A stretch of 36,904 bases of DNA from Chloroflexota bacterium (lineage in GTDB: Bacteria > Chloroflexota > Anaerolineae > UBA4142): the NCBI GenBank assembly GCA_016865935.1, contig VGOB01000022.1, positions 1-36,904 on the forward strand, in the 5' to 3' direction. The translations under genes were made by a program, and so were the position numbers. This document shows positions 24,288-32,013 of this stretch, piece by piece (the stretch's first letter is position 1; each line of letters starts with the position of its first letter). A model generated the notes under the pieces. It did not search any database, had not been told where the DNA came from, and worked only from the letters and a program-made list of their open reading frames with translations.

Positions 24288-25667
24288 ATGCAACGCAAAG
24301 AATTCCTCTATCTGGTAGCGCTGTGGCTCATCGGCGATGCGCTCGCGATCTACGCCGCGCTCAACGTCGCGTTCGATGTACGGTACAATTTCGATTGGTT
24401 GCCGCTGATCGAGAAACTCGCGCCGATCACGGAGCGATACCAGGTCGTGATTCCGCTCGCCGTGCCGCTGTGGCTGCTCGTCTTTGCGTTCAATCATTTG
24501 TACGATCGCCGCTATACGCTGAACGGCTTGCAAGAGTACGGCAAAATCGTGATCGCGTGTACGCTCGGCATTCTCGTGCTCGTCCTCCTCAGTTTCATCG
24601 AGCCGAACCTGAGCGTGTCGCGCAGTTGGCTCGTGCTGTGCTGGTTCTTGACGATCCTGTTCGCGGGCGCGATGCGATTCGCGCTCCGGCGCGTTGCGCA
24701 TCTCGCGCGCCGGCGCGGCTATCTGCTGACGCGCGCGCTGATCGTCGGCGCGAACGAACACGCCAAGGCGATTGCGCGCCAACTCGAACCCGCGACGCAA
24801 TCGGGCGTGCAGGTCGTCGGCTTTTTGGACGATTATTTGCCGAACGATTCGCGCGTCCTGGGTGAGCTGCGCGTGCTGGATCGTCCGACCGCGCTCGCGC
24901 AGGTCGCGCGTGAGACGCGCGCGACCGAAGCGATTGTCGTGCAGGGCGCGATTGCGTGGGAAAGTTTTATGGAGATCATCCAGCGCAGCACGTCGTCGCT
25001 CGATAATCTCGACATCAAACTCTCCCCTGGGTTTTACGAAATTTTGGCGACGGGCGTGCGATTGAGTCAAGATGGCTTTGTGCCGCTACTCGCGATTGAA
25101 AAGAATCGCATCACGGGCGTGGACGCGTGGATGAAAAACATTCTGGATTATGGCGCGAGTCTCGCCGCGCTCATCCTCGTCAGCCCGATTCTGCTGTTGA
25201 CTATAATTCTAGTCAAGCTGGTCGCGCCGGGTTCCGTGTTCGAACCATACTATGTTTTGGGCGCGCGCGAAAAACAATTCACGACCTGGAAATTCCGCAC
25301 GCACTATGCCGATCCCGCGCGGCGCACGCTGGATTATCCGTTCGCGCGCTGGTTGTATCGCCTGGGGCTCGACAAGTTGCCGCAGTTCGTCAACATCTTG
25401 CGCGGCGAAATGAGTCTCGTCGGTCCGCGCCCGATTCCCGCCGCGCGCGCGGCGATCTACCAGGAATGGCTGCCGACGCTGCTCGCGGTCAAGCCCGGTT
25501 TCACGGGACCGTGGGTCGTCGGCGCGTGCCAAGTGCAATCGCTCGAAGACGAAATTCGTTTGGACTTGTACTACATCCGCAGTTGGACGATCTGGCTCGA
25601 TCTGCAAATCCTTTTGCAAACCGCGCTGCGCTTGTTCGAAGGCGTGCGACCCGTTACGAAAAGATGA
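24288..25667 (+). CDS. Polyprenyl-phosphate sugar-1-phosphate transferase-like, altered catalytic dyad
   Basis: A 459-aa protein with the long WbaP/WcaJ-like architecture: four N-terminal transmembrane helices, a Rossmann-like CoA_binding_3-type domain (ALIVGANEHAKAIARQLEP, about residues 150-168), a re-entrant helix near 283-305 and the bacterial sugar-transferase domain. Conserved parts are TWKFRTHYAD, FVNILRGEMSLVGPRPIP and VKPGFTGPW. The catalytic Asp-Glu dyad of the family is D362-K363 here (GLDKLPQ), one base away from Glu (AAG for GAG). It may be inactive, have changed chemistry, or belong to a subgroup. It ends inside a heptamer-rich junction before the GmhB-like gene. Confidence 0.85.
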   Translation: MQRKEFLYLVALWLIGDALAIYAALNVAFDVRYNFDWLPLIEKLAPITERYQVVIPLAVPLWLLVFAFNHLYDRRYTLNGLQEYGKIVIACTLGILVLVLLSFIEPNLSVSRSWLVLCWFLTILFAGAMRFALRRVAHLARRRGYLLTRALIVGANEHAKAIARQLEPATQSGVQVVGFLDDYLPNDSRVLGELRVLDRPTALAQVARETRATEAIVVQGAIAWESFMEIIQRSTSSLDNLDIKLSPGFYEILATGVRLSQDGFVPLLAIEKNRITGVDAWMKNILDYGASLAALILVSPILLLTIILVKLVAPGSVFEPYYVLGAREKQFTTWKFRTHYADPARRTLDYPFARWLYRLGLDKLPQFVNILRGEMSLVGPRPIPAARAAIYQEWLPTLLAVKPGFTGPWVVGACQVQSLEDEIRLDLYYIRSWTIWLDLQILLQTALRLFEGVRPVTKR

Positions 25668-25690
25668 GAGATGAAAGATGAGAGATGAAA
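25663..25690. repeat. Heptamer array, 4 units (GATGARA)
   Basis: GATGAGA and GATGAAA alternate twice. The first unit contains the TGA stop codon of the sugar-transferase gene (25665-25667) and the last unit contains the ATG start codon of the phosphatase gene (25685). Confidence 0.85.
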
Positions 25691-26245
25691 GCGCGCGCGA
25701 TTTTTCTTGATCGCGATGGCGTGATCAACGTCAATCGTCCCGATCACGTCAAGTCGTGGGATGAATTCGTGTTTTTGCCATACGCGCTGACCGCGCTGCG
25801 AAAACTTGCCGCGCGCGATTTCCGCGTCATCGTCACGACGAATCAAGCCGCGATTGCGCGCGGTCTCGTCGCCGAGGAAACCGTGCGCGCGATTCACGCG
25901 CAGATGATCGCCCAAGTCGAACACGCGGGTGGACGCATTGACGCGGTCTACTTTTGTCCGCATCACCCCGACGACAAATGCGGCTGCCGCAAACCGCAGC
26001 CAGGGTTGTTCGCGCAAGCCGCGCGCGATTTTAAGATTGACCTGGCGCGCTCGTTCGTCGTCGGCGACGCGTTTTCGGATGTCGCCGCCGCGCTCGCGAT
26101 TGGCGCGCAGCCGATTCTGGTGATGACCGGACGCGGGCGCGAACAACACGCCGAGATGATTGCGAATAATCACACTGGACACCCAATTGCGGACGATCTG
26201 CTCGGCGCGGTCGAATGGATTTTGCGCGAGGAGAATCGTGATTGA
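25685..26245 (+). CDS. gmhB: HAD-family D-glycero-D-manno-heptose 1,7-bisphosphate phosphatase-like (GmhB type)
   Basis: A 186-aa HAD phosphatase of GmhB length. The nucleophile motif is FLDRDGVIN with D9 and D11, motif II is VTTNQ, the zinc-binding loop reads CPHHPDDKCGCRKPQPG, and motif IV is VVGDAFSDVAAA. GmhB removes the C7 phosphate from heptose 1,7-bisphosphate in the ADP- and GDP-heptose pathways; histidinol-phosphatase relatives have a similar loop. The HddA-like kinase gene upstream supports a GDP-heptose-type route for the glycan. Its end overlaps the next gene by 8 bases. Confidence 0.85.
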   Translation: MKARAIFLDRDGVINVNRPDHVKSWDEFVFLPYALTALRKLAARDFRVIVTTNQAAIARGLVAEETVRAIHAQMIAQVEHAGGRIDAVYFCPHHPDDKCGCRKPQPGLFAQAARDFKIDLARSFVVGDAFSDVAAALAIGAQPILVMTGRGREQHAEMIANNHTGHPIADDLLGAVEWILREENRD

Positions 26246-27593
26246 CTCGATCGCGCGCTGGCTCGTGCGGCTCGAAATCGTTTCGCTCGCGCTCGTGTAC
26301 GTCTATTTCGTCGTCACCGATCACGTGCCGCTCATCGCGTTCGCGCTCATCGCGCTGATCTGGCTCGCGCGCCGGCGCGTCACCGGAAGATTCACGCGTC
26401 GCACTCCGTTCGATCTACCGATTCTGCTGTTGCTCGTGTGGTTGCCGGTCAGTTTCTCCGTGACCGTTGACGCGGCGCTGAGTCTGCCGAAAGTGTACGG
26501 CGTAATTTTATGCGTCGCGTTTTTCTACGCGATTGTCAACGCGATCCGGACGCGCCGCGATCTTGCGTGGGCAACGCTGTGGCTGGTGATCGTGTGCGCA
26601 GCCATCGCGCTCGCGGGTTTGATCGGCACCGATTGGGCGCAGGGCAAAATCGTTTCCGCGTCGTTCATCTACGATCACCTGCCGCGTTTCGTCCAGAATA
26701 TTCCGCGTTCGATTGCGGGCGGCTTTGCGCGCAATGGCGTGGGGGGGACGTTGGCGTTTACGATTCCGTTGCTCGCCGCGCTTGCTGTTGGACGGACGAC
26801 CGACGACGGACGACCGCCGACAGTAGATCGCGATTGGCGGTCAGCGGTCAGCGGTCAGCGGTCAGCAGTCGTTCTGGTTGCGCTTACTCTCTCGCTCATC
26901 ACCCTCGCGCTGACGCAATCGCGCGGTGGAATCCTGGGAACAGCGGCGGGTTTGCTCGTCGTCGCGGTGTGGCGCGAACGAAAATTCGCGTGGGTGATCG
27001 GCGCGGGCGCGCTCGCGCTGACGGCGTTGCTTGCGCTGGGGTCCGGCAACGCGCTGCTGGATTTCGTTCTGCGGATGGACGCGCGCGGCGCGACTCTGGC
27101 AAGTCGTCTGGAGGTGTGGCAGCGCGGGCTGATGATGGTGCGCGATTTTCCGTACACCGGTATCGGTATCGGCACGTACAACCCGATCGCGCATTTGCTG
27201 TACCCCTTTTTCATCGCCGCGCCGGACGAAGTGGTGCCGCACGCGCACAATCAGTTGTTACAAGTCGCGGTGGATTTGGGAATTCCTGGGTTGATCGCGT
27301 ACATCGGCTTGCTCGTCGCGTTCGGCGTGTGCGCGATGCGCGCGTATGCCGACCTCTCCCCCAGCCCCTCTCCTGATAGGAGAGGGGAGCAAGAGCGCGC
27401 GCTGACTATCGGTTTGGTTGCAGGAATGTTCGCGCACCACGTCTTCGGTTTGACCGACGCGTTCATCCTGGGAACGAAACCTGGGATCGTGATGTGGGTC
27501 TTCTTTGCGTTTGGCGCGGCGATTGATCAACGACCGATGACCGACGACGGACGCTTTGGTCATTCGTCTTCGGTCGTCCGTCTCGATTTATAA
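26238..27593 (+). CDS. Second O-antigen ligase/polymerase family membrane protein
   Basis: A 451-aa polytopic protein with about 10-12 hydrophobic segments and a large external loop. The Wzy_C/O-antigen-ligase signature is clear: LTQSRGGILGTAAGLLVVAV, then SRLEVWQRGLMMVRDFPYTG, GIGTYN and PHAHNQLLQVAVDLGIPGL. GTG 26238 is chosen because GAGG (26228-26231) lies 6 bases upstream; the longer frame starting at 26160 lies inside the GmhB-like gene. Three repeat blocks lie in the frame: 26794-26870, 27365-27387 and 27532-27580. They give non-hydrophobic loops and the C-terminus. It shares the A of TAATG with the next gene. Confidence 0.8.
   Translation: MIDSIARWLVRLEIVSLALVYVYFVVTDHVPLIAFALIALIWLARRRVTGRFTRRTPFDLPILLLLVWLPVSFSVTVDAALSLPKVYGVILCVAFFYAIVNAIRTRRDLAWATLWLVIVCAAIALAGLIGTDWAQGKIVSASFIYDHLPRFVQNIPRSIAGGFARNGVGGTLAFTIPLLAALAVGRTTDDGRPPTVDRDWRSAVSGQRSAVVLVALTLSLITLALTQSRGGILGTAAGLLVVAVWRERKFAWVIGAGALALTALLALGSGNALLDFVLRMDARGATLASRLEVWQRGLMMVRDFPYTGIGIGTYNPIAHLLYPFFIAAPDEVVPHAHNQLLQVAVDLGIPGLIAYIGLLVAFGVCAMRAYADLSPSPSPDRRGEQERALTIGLVAGMFAHHVFGLTDAFILGTKPGIVMWVFFAFGAAIDQRPMTDDGRFGHSSSVVRLDL
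26794..26870. repeat. Heptamer array, 11 units (GGACGAC ... AGCGGTC), inside a CDS
   Basis: Four units of the GGACGAC/CGACGAC type, two non-repeat units (14 bases) and five units of the GGCGGTC/AGCGGTC type, all on one unbroken 7-base register. GACCGCC (26812-26818) and GGCGGTC (26836-26842) can pair. The block encodes a charged loop (about codons 186-211) between hydrophobic helices of the O-antigen ligase-like protein. Confidence 0.9.
27365..27387. repeat. Perfect 10-bp inverted repeat (CCCCTCTCCT-GAT-AGGAGAGGGG), inside a CDS
   Basis: CCCCTCTCCT (27365-27374) and AGGAGAGGGG (27378-27387) are perfect inverted copies with a 3-base loop, preceded by another CCTCTCC at 27353. It encodes a Ser-Pro-rich stretch in the O-antigen ligase-like protein. 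Similar CCTCTCC palindromes are familiar as dispersed intergenic repeats in many genomes. Confidence 0.8.
27532..27580. repeat. Heptamer array, 7 units, two inverted halves, inside a CDS
   Basis: GACCGAT, GACCGAC and GACGGAC are followed by GCTTTGG and then TCATTCG, TCTTCGG and TCGTCCG. The last three are approximate reverse complements of the first three. It encodes the polar C-terminal tail of the O-antigen ligase-like protein and ends 10 bases before its stop codon. Confidence 0.8.
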
Positions 27594-28579
27594 TGAAGAC
27601 ACCTTTCTGGAAATCGAACTGGTTTCGCGTGACGCTGGGCACGCTCATCAGCATCGTCTTTTTGCTGCTCGCGCTCAAAGACGTGCCGCTGGATGAGGTG
27701 GCGCGGTCGCTCGCGCGCGTCAATTATGTCTGGGTCGCGCCCGCGGTGCTTGTGATGCTTACGCAATCGTGGCTGCGCGCGCTGCGCTGGATTCGGTTGT
27801 ACTATCCGGCGCACCGAACCTTGCGCGCGTTTCCGATGTTCACCTTCGTGGTGATCAGTCAGATGCTCAACATCGTCGTGCCGTGGCGCGTGGGTGAGCT
27901 CGCGCGCATTTATCTCGCGACCGAAATCGCCAAGCGCAATGCCGCGCAAACGATTGCCACGCTCGCCGTCGAAAAATTCCTCGATACGTTGATGATGCTG
28001 GTGCTGTTGCTGATGATTCCCTTGTTTATGACTCTGCCCGATTGGCTGGAAGGTCCGCGCGAGGGTTTCATCGTGATGGCATCGGTGTTGTGTGTGATCG
28101 CGCTGGGCTTGTTGCTCTCGGAAGATCGGATCGTCACTCTGCTGAATAAAATTCCGCTGCCGTGGGGCAAGCAGTTCGTCAGTGAGAATGTGCGCGTCGC
28201 GCTGAACAGTCTGGACGCGTTCAAGCGGTGGGATTTGCATCTCGCGCTCCAGGCCCTGTCGGTGGTGATTTGGCTGCTCGGCGTCGTCGGCAACTATTTC
28301 GTTTTCCTTGCGATCGATTTGCAGCTGCCGTTCATCAGCGCATTTCTGTTGCTGGCGGTTTTACAAATCGGCGGACTCGTGCCCTCCGCGCCGGGCAAAC
28401 TGGGGGTGTTTCAGATTTTGTGCATCTGGACGCTCGCGCTCTTCGGGGTGGATAAAAGCGTCGGCTTGACGTACGGAATTTTACTGTACCTGATCGCGTA
28501 CGGCACGCCGGTCGTGTTGGGGATTTTGTTCGTGTGGTGGGGCGGCGTGAATTTGCGGAGGATGACCGACGACCGATGA
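27593..28579 (+). CDS. LPG-synthase-TM/UPF0104-like membrane protein (flippase-like domain)
   Basis: A 328-aa protein with about 8 transmembrane helices. It has the family features RALRWIRLYY, then MLNIVVPWRVGELARIYLA, and later GGLVPSAPGKLGVFQ with the conserved Pro-x-x-Pro-Gly turn. Members of this family form the membrane part of lysyl-phosphatidylglycerol synthase and also occur alone in polysaccharide loci, where lipid or lipid-linked sugar flipping has been proposed. No catalytic aminoacyl-transferase domain is attached. It starts in a TAATG overlap and its stop codon lies in the heptamer array shared with the next gene. Confidence 0.8.
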   Translation: MKTPFWKSNWFRVTLGTLISIVFLLLALKDVPLDEVARSLARVNYVWVAPAVLVMLTQSWLRALRWIRLYYPAHRTLRAFPMFTFVVISQMLNIVVPWRVGELARIYLATEIAKRNAAQTIATLAVEKFLDTLMMLVLLLMIPLFMTLPDWLEGPREGFIVMASVLCVIALGLLLSEDRIVTLLNKIPLPWGKQFVSENVRVALNSLDAFKRWDLHLALQALSVVIWLLGVVGNYFVFLAIDLQLPFISAFLLLAVLQIGGLVPSAPGKLGVFQILCIWTLALFGVDKSVGLTYGILLYLIAYGTPVVLGILFVWWGGVNLRRMTDDR

Positions 28580-28595
28580 CCGATGACCGACGCAC
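28561..28595. repeat. Heptamer array, 5 units (GATGACC)
   Basis: GATGACC three times with GACGACC and GACGCAC. The third unit contains the overlapping ATGA that is both the start codon of the next gene (ATG 28576) and the stop codon of the previous one (TGA 28577-28579). Confidence 0.85.
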
Positions 28596-29553
28596 GATTT
28601 CGATTGTGATTCCCGCGTATCGCGCGCAGGGGACGATTGGCGCGTGCCTCGACGCGTTGCGCGGGCAAACCGCGCCGGACGATGAAGTGATCGTCGTCGC
28701 CGACGATGAATCGCGCGAGACGGTGCGCGCGCTTGGCGAACCGCGCGGCGCGCGCGTACTGACGCCGAATCGCGGCGCGGCGGCGGCGCGCAATCTAGGC
28801 GCGGCAGACGCGCGCGGCGAAATCGTTCTGTTTCTCGACGCCGATTGTGTGCCGGAACGAAACTGGGTGCGCGCGATGCTCGCGCCGTTCGCCGATCCGG
28901 AGATCGTCGGCGCGTGCGGAATGAAGCAGACGAAACAGCGCGGCATCATTCCGCGTTTCATCCAGATCGAATTCGATTACCGGTACGACAACGAGCGCGC
29001 GCTGCCGCACATTGATTTCATTGACAGCGGCACGGCGGGGTACCGCCGCGCGATCTTTTTGGAGCAAGGCGGATTCGATTCGCGCTTGTCTGACGCAGAA
29101 GACACCGATTTGTCGTATCGGTTAGCGGAGCGCGGTTACAAGATGGCGTTTGCGTCGGACGCGATCGTGTATCATCACCACCCCGAAGCGTTGATCGAAT
29201 ATTTGCGCCGGAAATTTACGTACGCGTTTTGGCGCGCCGATGTGTACGCGCGACATCCGCGCAAACTCGCGTCCGATTCGCGCACGCCGCAAACGCAAAA
29301 GATTCAAGGGGTGTTAGTTGGTTCGTTGGTTGGTTCGCTTGTTATATCGTTGGCTTGGCGCGACGCGTTGTGGCTCGCCGCGCTGATCGTTATCGCGTTT
29401 GCCTTGACGACTCTGCCGTTCATCACGCGTTATTTCCAACGCGATCCGGTGGTCGTCCTGTTATCGCCGTGGCTCATCGCGTTATCCGCGCTGGCCGGTT
29501 CATTCGGACTGGGACTTGGATTCGTGCGCGCGAAATTGAAACGTGAGACGTGA
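28576..29553 (+). CDS. Glycosyltransferase family 2 with C-terminal membrane helices
   Basis: A 325-aa GT-A enzyme. It begins with MTDDRRTISIVIPAYRAQG, then TPNRGAAAARNLGA, the metal-binding LFLDADCVPE (DxD) and the acceptor-side DAEDTDLSYRLAERG, an ED-x-D type motif. Two or more hydrophobic segments follow from about residue 250, so it is probably membrane-bound. It transfers a sugar to a lipid-linked acceptor in the cytosol (sugar unknown). A TTGGTTSG repeat near 29313-29340 encodes GSLVGSLV at the start of a membrane helix. The start is fixed by the ATGA overlap; a longer frame from 28534 lies in the previous gene. Confidence 0.85.
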   Translation: MTDDRRTISIVIPAYRAQGTIGACLDALRGQTAPDDEVIVVADDESRETVRALGEPRGARVLTPNRGAAAARNLGAADARGEIVLFLDADCVPERNWVRAMLAPFADPEIVGACGMKQTKQRGIIPRFIQIEFDYRYDNERALPHIDFIDSGTAGYRRAIFLEQGGFDSRLSDAEDTDLSYRLAERGYKMAFASDAIVYHHHPEALIEYLRRKFTYAFWRADVYARHPRKLASDSRTPQTQKIQGVLVGSLVGSLVISLAWRDALWLAALIVIAFALTTLPFITRYFQRDPVVVLLSPWLIALSALAGSFGLGLGFVRAKLKRET

Positions 29554-29601
29554 TGCGTCTCCGCATACTGAAAACTGAAAACTGAACACTGGATACTGAA
29601 C
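29539..29601. repeat. Heptamer array, 9 units (ACTGAAA/AAACGTG type)
   Basis: Two units of the AAACGTG type containing the last codons of the GT2 gene, an inverted pair (ATGCGTC, TCCGCAT) around its stop codon, and five units of the ACTGAAA/ACTGAAC type, all on one 7-base register. Together with 18 further bases it makes up the 66-base gap before ATG 29620. Confidence 0.85.
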
Positions 29602-29619
29602 CCCATCCACAGATGCTCT

Positions 29620-30984
29620 ATGAAAGAACGCCGTTTATTTCTCGCGCTCATTGATCTGCTGCTTGTCAACGCGGCAGTGATCATCGCGTTCGTCGTGTGG
29701 TCGTCGCGCGGCGACAAAGAACTGCGCGAATTGCTGACGACGCAGACGTACTGGTTCGGCGCGCTCACGATCTTGTGGCTGGGTTGCGAGTACCTCAGTG
29801 GCTTGTACGATCTGCGCGTCGTCGCGCGACTGCGCGCGACGACGCGCGCGCTCGCGCAAACATTCCTGCTCGTCCTCGTCGCGTACCTCGCGATCTTTTT
29901 TTCGCTGCCGACGGAATTGCCGCGCGGCATCGTCGTCTATCACGGCGTCGCCGCGATCGTTCTGATCGCGTTGTGGCGCGGTGCGTACATTCGCGCCGCG
30001 CTCTTTCGGCGGCGCGCGCTGATCGTCGGCGCGGGCAACGCGGGGCGCGAAATCGCGCGGACGATTCAGGCGCAATTTCAACCGCATTACGATCTCGCCG
30101 GTTTCGTGGACGACGATCCGGCGAAACAAGGTCACCGCGTCGAGGGATTGCCGGTGTTGGGCGCGCGCGCCGATCTGACGCGCCTGATCGCGCAGCAACG
30201 CGTCGCCGAAATCATTCTGGCGATCACGCGCGATCTCTCCGACGATCTGTTCCACGCCTTGCTCGACGCGCAAGAGCTGGGTGTCGAAATCGTGCCGATG
30301 CCGATTTTGTTCGAGCGGATCACCGGGCGCGTGCCGGTCGAGTACATCGGCGAGAGTTGGTACGTCGCATTGCCGCTGAGCCACGCGTCGAGCGGCGAAC
30401 TGTATCGCGCGATCAAACGCGCAATCGATCTCGCGTTCGCGTTGATCGGCTTGCTGGTGTTCGTGTTGTTGCTTCCATTCATCGCGCTGGCGATCCGGCT
30501 CGATTCGCCGGGCGCGATCTTTTATTCGCAGCCGCGCGTCGGGCAAGGCGGGCGTATTTTTACCGTGCGCAAATTGCGGACGATGGTGCGCGATGCGGAA
30601 CGCGCGGGGCAAGCGGTGTGGGCGGCGCGCAACGATCCGCGCGTCACGCGCGTCGGAAGATTTTTGCGCCGCTTGCACTTGGACGAAGTGCCGCAATTTT
30701 GGAACGTGTTGCGCGGCGAGATGAGCATCGTCGGTCCGCGTCCCGAACGACCCGAATTCGTCGCGCAATTGGAAAAGCAAATTCCGTTTTATCGCTTGCG
30801 GCACGCGGTCAAACCTGGGATCGCGGGCTGGGCGATCACACATTCCGATTACGTGGATAACGTGGACGATGCGCGCTTGCGTGTGGAGTACGATTTGTAT
30901 TACATCAAGCATCAATCGCTGGGACTCGATGTGTGGATTTTGTTTCGGACGGTGTGGCATGTGTTGGCGTTCAAAGGACGTTGA
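29620..30984 (+). CDS. Polyprenyl-phosphate sugar-1-phosphate transferase (long, WcaJ/WbaP type)
   Basis: A 454-aa protein with four N-terminal transmembrane helices, a CoA_binding_3/Rossmann-like domain (LIVGAGNAGREIARTIQAQ, about residues 132-150, with GFVDDDP), a re-entrant helix at about 270-293 and an intact catalytic domain: GQGGRIFTVRKLRTM, D355-E356 in LHLDEVPQFW, GEMSIVGPRPERPEF and KPGIAGWAI. It would load the first sugar onto undecaprenyl phosphate. It is the third such enzyme in the locus. It stands between heptamer arrays on both sides and is followed by the ROK kinase gene. Confidence 0.92.
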   Translation: MKERRLFLALIDLLLVNAAVIIAFVVWSSRGDKELRELLTTQTYWFGALTILWLGCEYLSGLYDLRVVARLRATTRALAQTFLLVLVAYLAIFFSLPTELPRGIVVYHGVAAIVLIALWRGAYIRAALFRRRALIVGAGNAGREIARTIQAQFQPHYDLAGFVDDDPAKQGHRVEGLPVLGARADLTRLIAQQRVAEIILAITRDLSDDLFHALLDAQELGVEIVPMPILFERITGRVPVEYIGESWYVALPLSHASSGELYRAIKRAIDLAFALIGLLVFVLLLPFIALAIRLDSPGAIFYSQPRVGQGGRIFTVRKLRTMVRDAERAGQAVWAARNDPRVTRVGRFLRRLHLDEVPQFWNVLRGEMSIVGPRPERPEFVAQLEKQIPFYRLRHAVKPGIAGWAITHSDYVDNVDDARLRVEYDLYYIKHQSLGLDVWILFRTVWHVLAFKGR

Positions 30985-30986
30985 GC

Positions 30987-31014
30987 GAAGGATGAAGGAT
31001 GAAGGATGAAGGAT
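30987..31014. repeat. Heptamer array, 4 units (GAAGGAT)
   Basis: Four perfect GAAGGAT units between two genes. Each unit offers an AGGA ribosome-binding core and together with the next an ATG, so that AGGA (30996-30999) lies 6 bases before ATG 31006. Confidence 0.9.
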
Positions 31015-32013
31015 GAAAAGGCTTTGCAAGCGCATCGTAGCGCGATGGATAAAGATTTAGTCGTTGCGGTGGATTTGGGCGGGACGCAAATTCGCGTCGC
31101 GTTGTGCGATGCACGCGGAAATATTTTGAAACGAATCGCGCAACCTGCGTGCGCGGCGGAGGGCATCGAAGCGGTTTTTGCGCGCATCGTCGCGAACATT
31201 CATGCGGCGACGAGCGATTGGTCGCGCGTGCGCGGGATCGGCGTGGGCGCGCCCGGCACTGTTGATCCTTGGCGCGGCGTTATTCTGGAAGCGCCGAATT
31301 TGGCGGGGATGGTTGCTTTTCCGATTCGGGCGCGGCTCGAAAACGAATTGCGCGCGCCGGTGTTTGTCGGTAACGACGCGAATCTTGCCGCGCTCGGCGA
31401 GCAACGATATGGCGCGGGACGCGGCGTCGCCAATTTGATTTACGTCACGATCGGCACCGGCATCGGCGGCGGGATCGTTGCGAACGATCGGTTGTTTCTG
31501 GGCGCGCGCGGTTTTGCCGGAGAAGTGGGACATCAAACGCTCCAAGCCGATGGTCCGCGCTGCAACTGCGGCAACGTCGGTTGTCTGGAAGCGCTGGCGG
31601 CGGGTCCGGCGATTGCGCGCGCGGCGCGCGACGCGTTGCGCGCCGGACGCGCGTCGCAAATGCGCGCGCTGAGCGACGACGACGTGGAGCGCGTGACGGG
31701 CAGGATCGTCACGCACGCCGCGCGGGATGGCGACGCGCTGGCGCGCGAAATTCTCGCGCGCGCCGGATTTTACATCGGCTTGGGTCTGGTGAGTTTGCAA
31801 CACAATTTCGATACGCGCCTGTTCGTGCTGGGCGGCGGCGTGGCGATCAATGCGTGGGATTTTATTTATCCGTCGATCCACAACACCTTCGACGAATACA
31901 CGATGCCTTCGATGCGACGCGATGTGCGAATCGTGCCGGCGCAGTTAGGCGACGACGCGGGCTTGCTCGGCGCGGCGGCGTTGGTCAATGATCAAATGAC
32001 AAATGGCAAATGA
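31006..32013 (+). CDS. ROK-family sugar kinase (glucokinase-like)
   Basis: A 335-aa ROK protein. The phosphate motif AVDLGGTQIRVAL begins near residue 21. GIGVGAPGTVD, NDANLAALGE and IGTGIGGGIV follow, and the zinc-binding ROK signature GHQTL with CNCGNVGCLE (Cys186 onward) is complete. No helix-turn-helix domain is present, so it is a kinase rather than a repressor. It probably makes a sugar 6-phosphate for nucleotide-sugar synthesis; glucose, ManNAc or a related sugar are possible. ATG 31006 has AGGA six bases upstream within the heptamer array; ATG 31045 fits the usual family N-terminus better but lacks such a site. Its last codons and stop lie in a repeat array. Confidence 0.85.
   Translation: MKDEKALQAHRSAMDKDLVVAVDLGGTQIRVALCDARGNILKRIAQPACAAEGIEAVFARIVANIHAATSDWSRVRGIGVGAPGTVDPWRGVILEAPNLAGMVAFPIRARLENELRAPVFVGNDANLAALGEQRYGAGRGVANLIYVTIGTGIGGGIVANDRLFLGARGFAGEVGHQTLQADGPRCNCGNVGCLEALAAGPAIARAARDALRAGRASQMRALSDDDVERVTGRIVTHAARDGDALAREILARAGFYIGLGLVSLQHNFDTRLFVLGGGVAINAWDFIYPSIHNTFDEYTMPSMRRDVRIVPAQLGDDAGLLGAAALVNDQMTNGK

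Noticed and set aside
29313..29345. TTGGTTSG octamer repeat in the GT2 gene as a further heptamer array
   Set aside because: Its period is 4 or 8, not 7, and it is short; it may be related but does not fit the register.
29635..31035. A 466-codon minus-strand frame opposite the sugar-1-phosphate transferase gene
   Set aside because: It has no recognisable domain and a charged, His/Arg/Gln-rich composition; the plus-strand gene is certain.
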